Shown in pieces: positions 5,929-8,430 of a stretch of 8,430 nucleotides of DNA (position 1 is its first letter; every line of letters begins with the position of its first letter). A program made the position numbers and the translations under genes. The DNA lies in contig JBBQAM010000092.1 of the NCBI GenBank assembly GCA_038316335.1, positions 1-8,430 on the forward strand, written 5' to 3'. The notes below the pieces were generated by a model. The model was given only the letters and a program-made list of their open reading frames with translations, made no database searches and was not told the origin of the DNA. The DNA is from JALHST01 sp038316335 (GTDB lineage: Bacteria; Bacteroidota; Bacteroidia; Flavobacteriales; Flavobacteriaceae).

Positions 5929-8310
5929 ATGGATAATCAAAATAGCGAAATAGGCAAGGGACAAATATCCCAAGAACTTTTAGATAAAATGGATGCGTAT
6001 TGGCGGGCAGCGAATTATCTTTCCGTTGGCCAGATATATCTAAGGGACAATCCGCTGATGCGGCAACCGTTAAAACCGGAACATATCAAACCCATGTTAT
6101 TGGGTCATTGGGGTACTACGCCGGGCCAAAATTTTATTTATGTACATCTAAACCGCATCATCAAAAAATACGATCTGAACATGATTTACGTTTCAGGTCC
6201 CGGCCACGGAGGGCCGGCACTGGTGGGCAGCACATACCTTGAAGGAACATATAGCGAGGTATATCCTGAAATAAGTCAAGACGAAGAGGGATTGAGAAAA
6301 CTGTTTACCCAATTTTCTTTCCCGGGCGGTATTCCCAGCCATGTATCTCCCGAATGCCCAGGTTCCATTCATGAAGGGGGCGAGTTGGGCTATTCGTTGA
6401 GCCATGCTTTCGGGGCAGCCTTTGATAATCCTGATTTAATAGTGTCCTGTGTGGTTGGCGACGGGGAAGCTGAAACAGGTCCCCTGGCTACCGCATGGCA
6501 CTCCAACAAATTCCTGAATCCTGTAACCGACGGGGTTGTACTACCAATCCTGCATCTCAATGGTTATAAGATAGCAAATCCCACCATTCTTGCCCGCATC
6601 GGAAAAGAGGAACTGGAACAGCTTTTTTTAGGGTATGGATGGAAGCCCTATTTTATTGAGGGCGATGACCCTACGAAAATGCATCAAAAAATGTCGGCGT
6701 TGTTAGACCAAATAATTGAGGAAATAAAAGCCATAAAAGAAAGCGCCGCACGGGATACCACGCCCGCACGCCCGCAATGGCTCATGATTATTTTGAAATC
6801 CCCAAAAGGGTGGACAGGCCCAAAGTTTGTGGATGGTCTACCTGTAGAAGGTCATTTTCGATCGCATCAAGTTCCGCTATCTGATGTTGCAACCAATAAG
6901 GAGCACCTAAAGGAACTTGAAGCATGGTTTAAAAGTTACAGGCCCGAGGAACTTTTTGATGAACAGGGCCGTTTTTTACCAGAATTGGCAGAATTGGCAC
7001 CAAAAGGCGAACGAAGGATGGGGGCAAATCCCCATGCCAATGGGGGTATTTTGCTGAAAGACCTCCATATGCCCGATTTTCGTGATTACGGAGTAGTGCA
7101 CAAACGTGGTGAGATGGGAAACGGCGATACCCGTGTTCTGGGAGAATTTGCCAGGGATATTATCAAGCTAAACCAATCGCAACGGAATTTCAGAATTTTT
7201 GGACCGGATGAAACACTTTCCAACCGTTTGAATTCGGTTTTCGAGGCGACCGATCGGCAATGGGAAGCAGAAACCATTGAGACAGATAAATTTCTCAAGA
7301 AAGAGGGCCGTGTGGTGGAGATGTTGAGCGAACACCAGTGCGAAGGCTGGTTGGAAGGTTACCTATTGACCGGAAGACATGGCCTGTTCAATTGCTACGA
7401 GGCCTTTATCCATATTATCGATTCCATGTTCAACCAACATGCGAAGTGGTTAAAAGTAACTTCAGAACTGCCTTGGCGCAGAAAAATTGCCTCCCTGAAC
7501 ATACTTTTGGCCTCGCATGTATGGAGGCAAGACCACAACGGGTTTACCCATCAAGATCCTGGCTTTATCGACCATGTGGTTAATAAAAAAGCCGAAATAG
7601 TTCGGGTATACCTGCCACCGGACGCCAATTGTCTTTTATCCGTAATGGACCATTGTTTCCGTAGCAAGCATTATGTAAATGTCGTTGTGGCCGGAAAGCA
7701 CCCCGCACCGCAATGGCTTCCCATGGAAGAAGCAGTCATCCATTGTACCAAAGGAATAGGCATTTGGACCTGGGCGAGCAATGACCAAGATTCAGATCCC
7801 GATGTGGTAATGGCATGTGCCGGAGATGTTCCTACCCTAGAGACCTTGGCTGCGGTCTCCATACTTCGTGAAAAACTGCCAGAACTGAAAATACGGGTCG
7901 TCAATGTGGTCGATTTAATGAAGCTACAGTCCGAAACAGCGCATCCGCATGGGTTGAACGAAGCTGATTTCGATATGCTGTTCACGAAAAACAAACCAAT
8001 CATTTTTGCATTTCACGGCTATCCCTGGTTGATACACAGGTTAACCTATAATCGCGGTAACCATGTCAACCTACATGTACATGGATACAAGGAAGAAGGT
8101 ACGATTACTACCGCTTTTGATATGACGGTACTGAACGATATGGATCGTTTTCACTTGGTACAGGATGTCTTGGACAGGGTTCAAAATTTAGGTGATGAGG
8201 TAGCATATATAAAACAGGAAATGCAGGATAAGTTGATAGAACACAACTATTACATCCGGAAAAACGGGGTGGATATGCCTGAAATCAGAGACTGGAAATG
8301 GAAAAATTAA
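5929..8310 (+). CDS. xfp: Phosphoketolase (xylulose-5-phosphate / fructose-6-phosphate)
   Basis: Thiamine-diphosphate enzyme that splits xylulose-5-phosphate or fructose-6-phosphate with phosphate into acetyl phosphate and glyceraldehyde-3-phosphate or erythrose-4-phosphate. The 793 residues are full length for the family, with the N-terminal ThDP-binding, middle and C-terminal domains all present. Visible landmarks are GHWGTTPGQNF from 59 (H60), SGPGHGGPA at 89-97 (H93), GGIPSHVSPECPGSIHEGGE at 133-152, the ThDP/Mg motif GDGEAETG at 177-184 followed by ATAWHSNKFLN, VEGHFRSHQVPL from 306, LEGYLLTGRHG from about 475, and WRQDHNGFTHQDPGF from 532 with H549. Bifidobacterial active-site histidines (64, 97, 553) appear here with a constant shift of four. 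Whether it prefers the C5, the C6 or both sugar phosphates cannot be read from sequence. The upstream phosphorylase hints at use of the C6 substrate. ATG at 5929 follows ackA by 3 bp. No defect seen. Confidence 0.98.
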   Translation: MDNQNSEIGKGQISQELLDKMDAYWRAANYLSVGQIYLRDNPLMRQPLKPEHIKPMLLGHWGTTPGQNFIYVHLNRIIKKYDLNMIYVSGPGHGGPALVGSTYLEGTYSEVYPEISQDEEGLRKLFTQFSFPGGIPSHVSPECPGSIHEGGELGYSLSHAFGAAFDNPDLIVSCVVGDGEAETGPLATAWHSNKFLNPVTDGVVLPILHLNGYKIANPTILARIGKEELEQLFLGYGWKPYFIEGDDPTKMHQKMSALLDQIIEEIKAIKESAARDTTPARPQWLMIILKSPKGWTGPKFVDGLPVEGHFRSHQVPLSDVATNKEHLKELEAWFKSYRPEELFDEQGRFLPELAELAPKGERRMGANPHANGGILLKDLHMPDFRDYGVVHKRGEMGNGDTRVLGEFARDIIKLNQSQRNFRIFGPDETLSNRLNSVFEATDRQWEAETIETDKFLKKEGRVVEMLSEHQCEGWLEGYLLTGRHGLFNCYEAFIHIIDSMFNQHAKWLKVTSELPWRRKIASLNILLASHVWRQDHNGFTHQDPGFIDHVVNKKAEIVRVYLPPDANCLLSVMDHCFRSKHYVNVVVAGKHPAPQWLPMEEAVIHCTKGIGIWTWASNDQDSDPDVVMACAGDVPTLETLAAVSILREKLPELKIRVVNVVDLMKLQSETAHPHGLNEADFDMLFTKNKPIIFAFHGYPWLIHRLTYNRGNHVNLHVHGYKEEGTITTAFDMTVLNDMDRFHLVQDVLDRVQNLGDEVAYIKQEMQDKLIEHNYYIRKNGVDMPEIRDWKWKN

Positions 8311-8399
8311 GAAATGAGCTTCTACAGGTTCAAATATTAATAAAAATATTTGGCATTATCAATTGGAAGAAACGGAAGTATCAGATAAAGAAACAATAA
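8298..8399 (+). CDS. Possible 33-residue ORF bridging xfp and the next gene
   Basis: An ATG inside the end of xfp (8298) opens a frame of 33 codons ending at TAA 8397-8399. It overlaps xfp by 13 bases and shares one base with the ATG of the next gene (TAATG). The predicted peptide starts MEKLRNELLQ, has a hydrophobic centre (VQILIKIFGII, residues 11-21) and a very basic end (WKKRKYQIKKQ), so it could be an amphipathic or membrane-associated peptide. The double overlap is what coupled genes look like. The frame is short, A/T-rich and contains an inverted repeat (8331-8352), so a non-coding spacer is at least as likely. I recognise no family. Confidence 0.25.
   Translation: MEKLRNELLQVQILIKIFGIINWKKRKYQIKKQ
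8331..8352 (+). repeat. Inverted repeat in the xfp downstream spacer
   Basis: CAAATATT (8331-8338) is matched by AATATTTG (8345-8352) across a six-base loop, AATAAA. Seven of the eight pairs are A-T, so an RNA stem would be weak, and no T-run follows, which argues against an intrinsic terminator. It lies 47 bp before the ATG at 8399, so a regulator-binding dyad upstream of that gene is possible. A/T-rich background makes chance likely enough to keep this tentative. Confidence 0.4.
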
Positions 8400-8430
8400 T
8401 GAAAACAACTGTATTCAGTACCCATAAATT
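8399..8430 (+). CDS. Start of a probable LdhA-type D-2-hydroxyacid dehydrogenase (partial)
   Basis: Only the first 10 codons are inside the window, reading MKTTVFSTHK, followed by two bases (TT) of the next codon. This resembles the N-terminus of fermentative D-lactate dehydrogenases (E. coli LdhA begins MKLAVYSTKQYD), where the first beta strand has the pattern MKxxVxST. If correct, the enzyme would reduce pyruvate to D-lactate with NADH, which fits the fermentative neighbours. The preceding sequence AAACAATAATG is A-rich, as for the other genes here. Ten residues cannot prove a family; the remainder lies beyond 8430. Confidence 0.5.
   Translation, partial: MKTTVFSTHK

Noticed and set aside
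8314..8340. Eight-codon frame starting ATG at 8314 right after xfp.
   Set aside because: Too short to judge and it conflicts with the longer 33-codon frame; no evidence of translation.
8343..8352. AATATTTG resembles the Bacteroidota -7 promoter element TAnnTTTG.
   Set aside because: The first base of the element is wrong and no TTTG or TTG lies at the proper distance upstream; it is also explained as an arm of the inverted repeat.

Overview
The window reads as a compact, all-plus-strand metabolic operon from a member of the Bacteroidota, most likely a Flavobacteriia-type organism. This is an inference from moderate GC with A/T-rich spacers, start codons preceded by A-rich sequence with little or no Shine-Dalgarno signal, and protein sequences that read like flavobacterial versions of these families. 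No 16S, tRNA or other marker is present to prove it. There is no mobile element, CRISPR array or RNA gene that I can see, and no stretch longer than about 90 bases outside coding sequence.

Layout from left to right: the last 16 codons of an unidentified gene (to 52); a membrane-anchored alpha/beta hydrolase (46-1026, GTG start overlapping the previous stop); a DUF3417-type alpha-glucan phosphorylase GlgP (1031-3571); a 72-residue orphan protein (3599-3817); an 81-bp spacer with a 9-bp-stem inverted repeat; a short-chain dehydrogenase resembling R-specific alcohol dehydrogenase (3899-4672); a divergent acetate kinase (4705-5925); a phosphoketolase (5929-8310); a short spacer that also holds a possible 33-codon ORF; and the first 10 codons of a gene whose start looks like an LdhA-type D-2-hydroxyacid dehydrogenase (8399 onward, cut by the window edge). 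Gaps are 4 bp (hydrolase-glgP), 27 bp, 81 bp, 32 bp and 3 bp (ackA-xfp), so most or all of it could be one transcript.

The genes make sense together as a low-oxygen or energy-limitation module. GlgP releases glucose-1-phosphate from stored glucan without spending ATP. After conversion to fructose-6-phosphate or xylulose-5-phosphate by enzymes encoded elsewhere, phosphoketolase makes acetyl phosphate, and acetate kinase turns that into ATP plus acetate. The SDR and the apparent lactate dehydrogenase would re-oxidise NADH. This coupling is inferred from gene order and family function; it is not shown directly by the sequence.

I do not see a clearly new biological system. The points most worth a second look are the 72-residue orphan inside the operon, the possible 33-codon ORF bridging xfp and the next gene, a perfect 16-bp palindrome over the glgP stop codon, dyad symmetries in two spacers, and clade-specific residue changes in the acetate kinase and the SDR.
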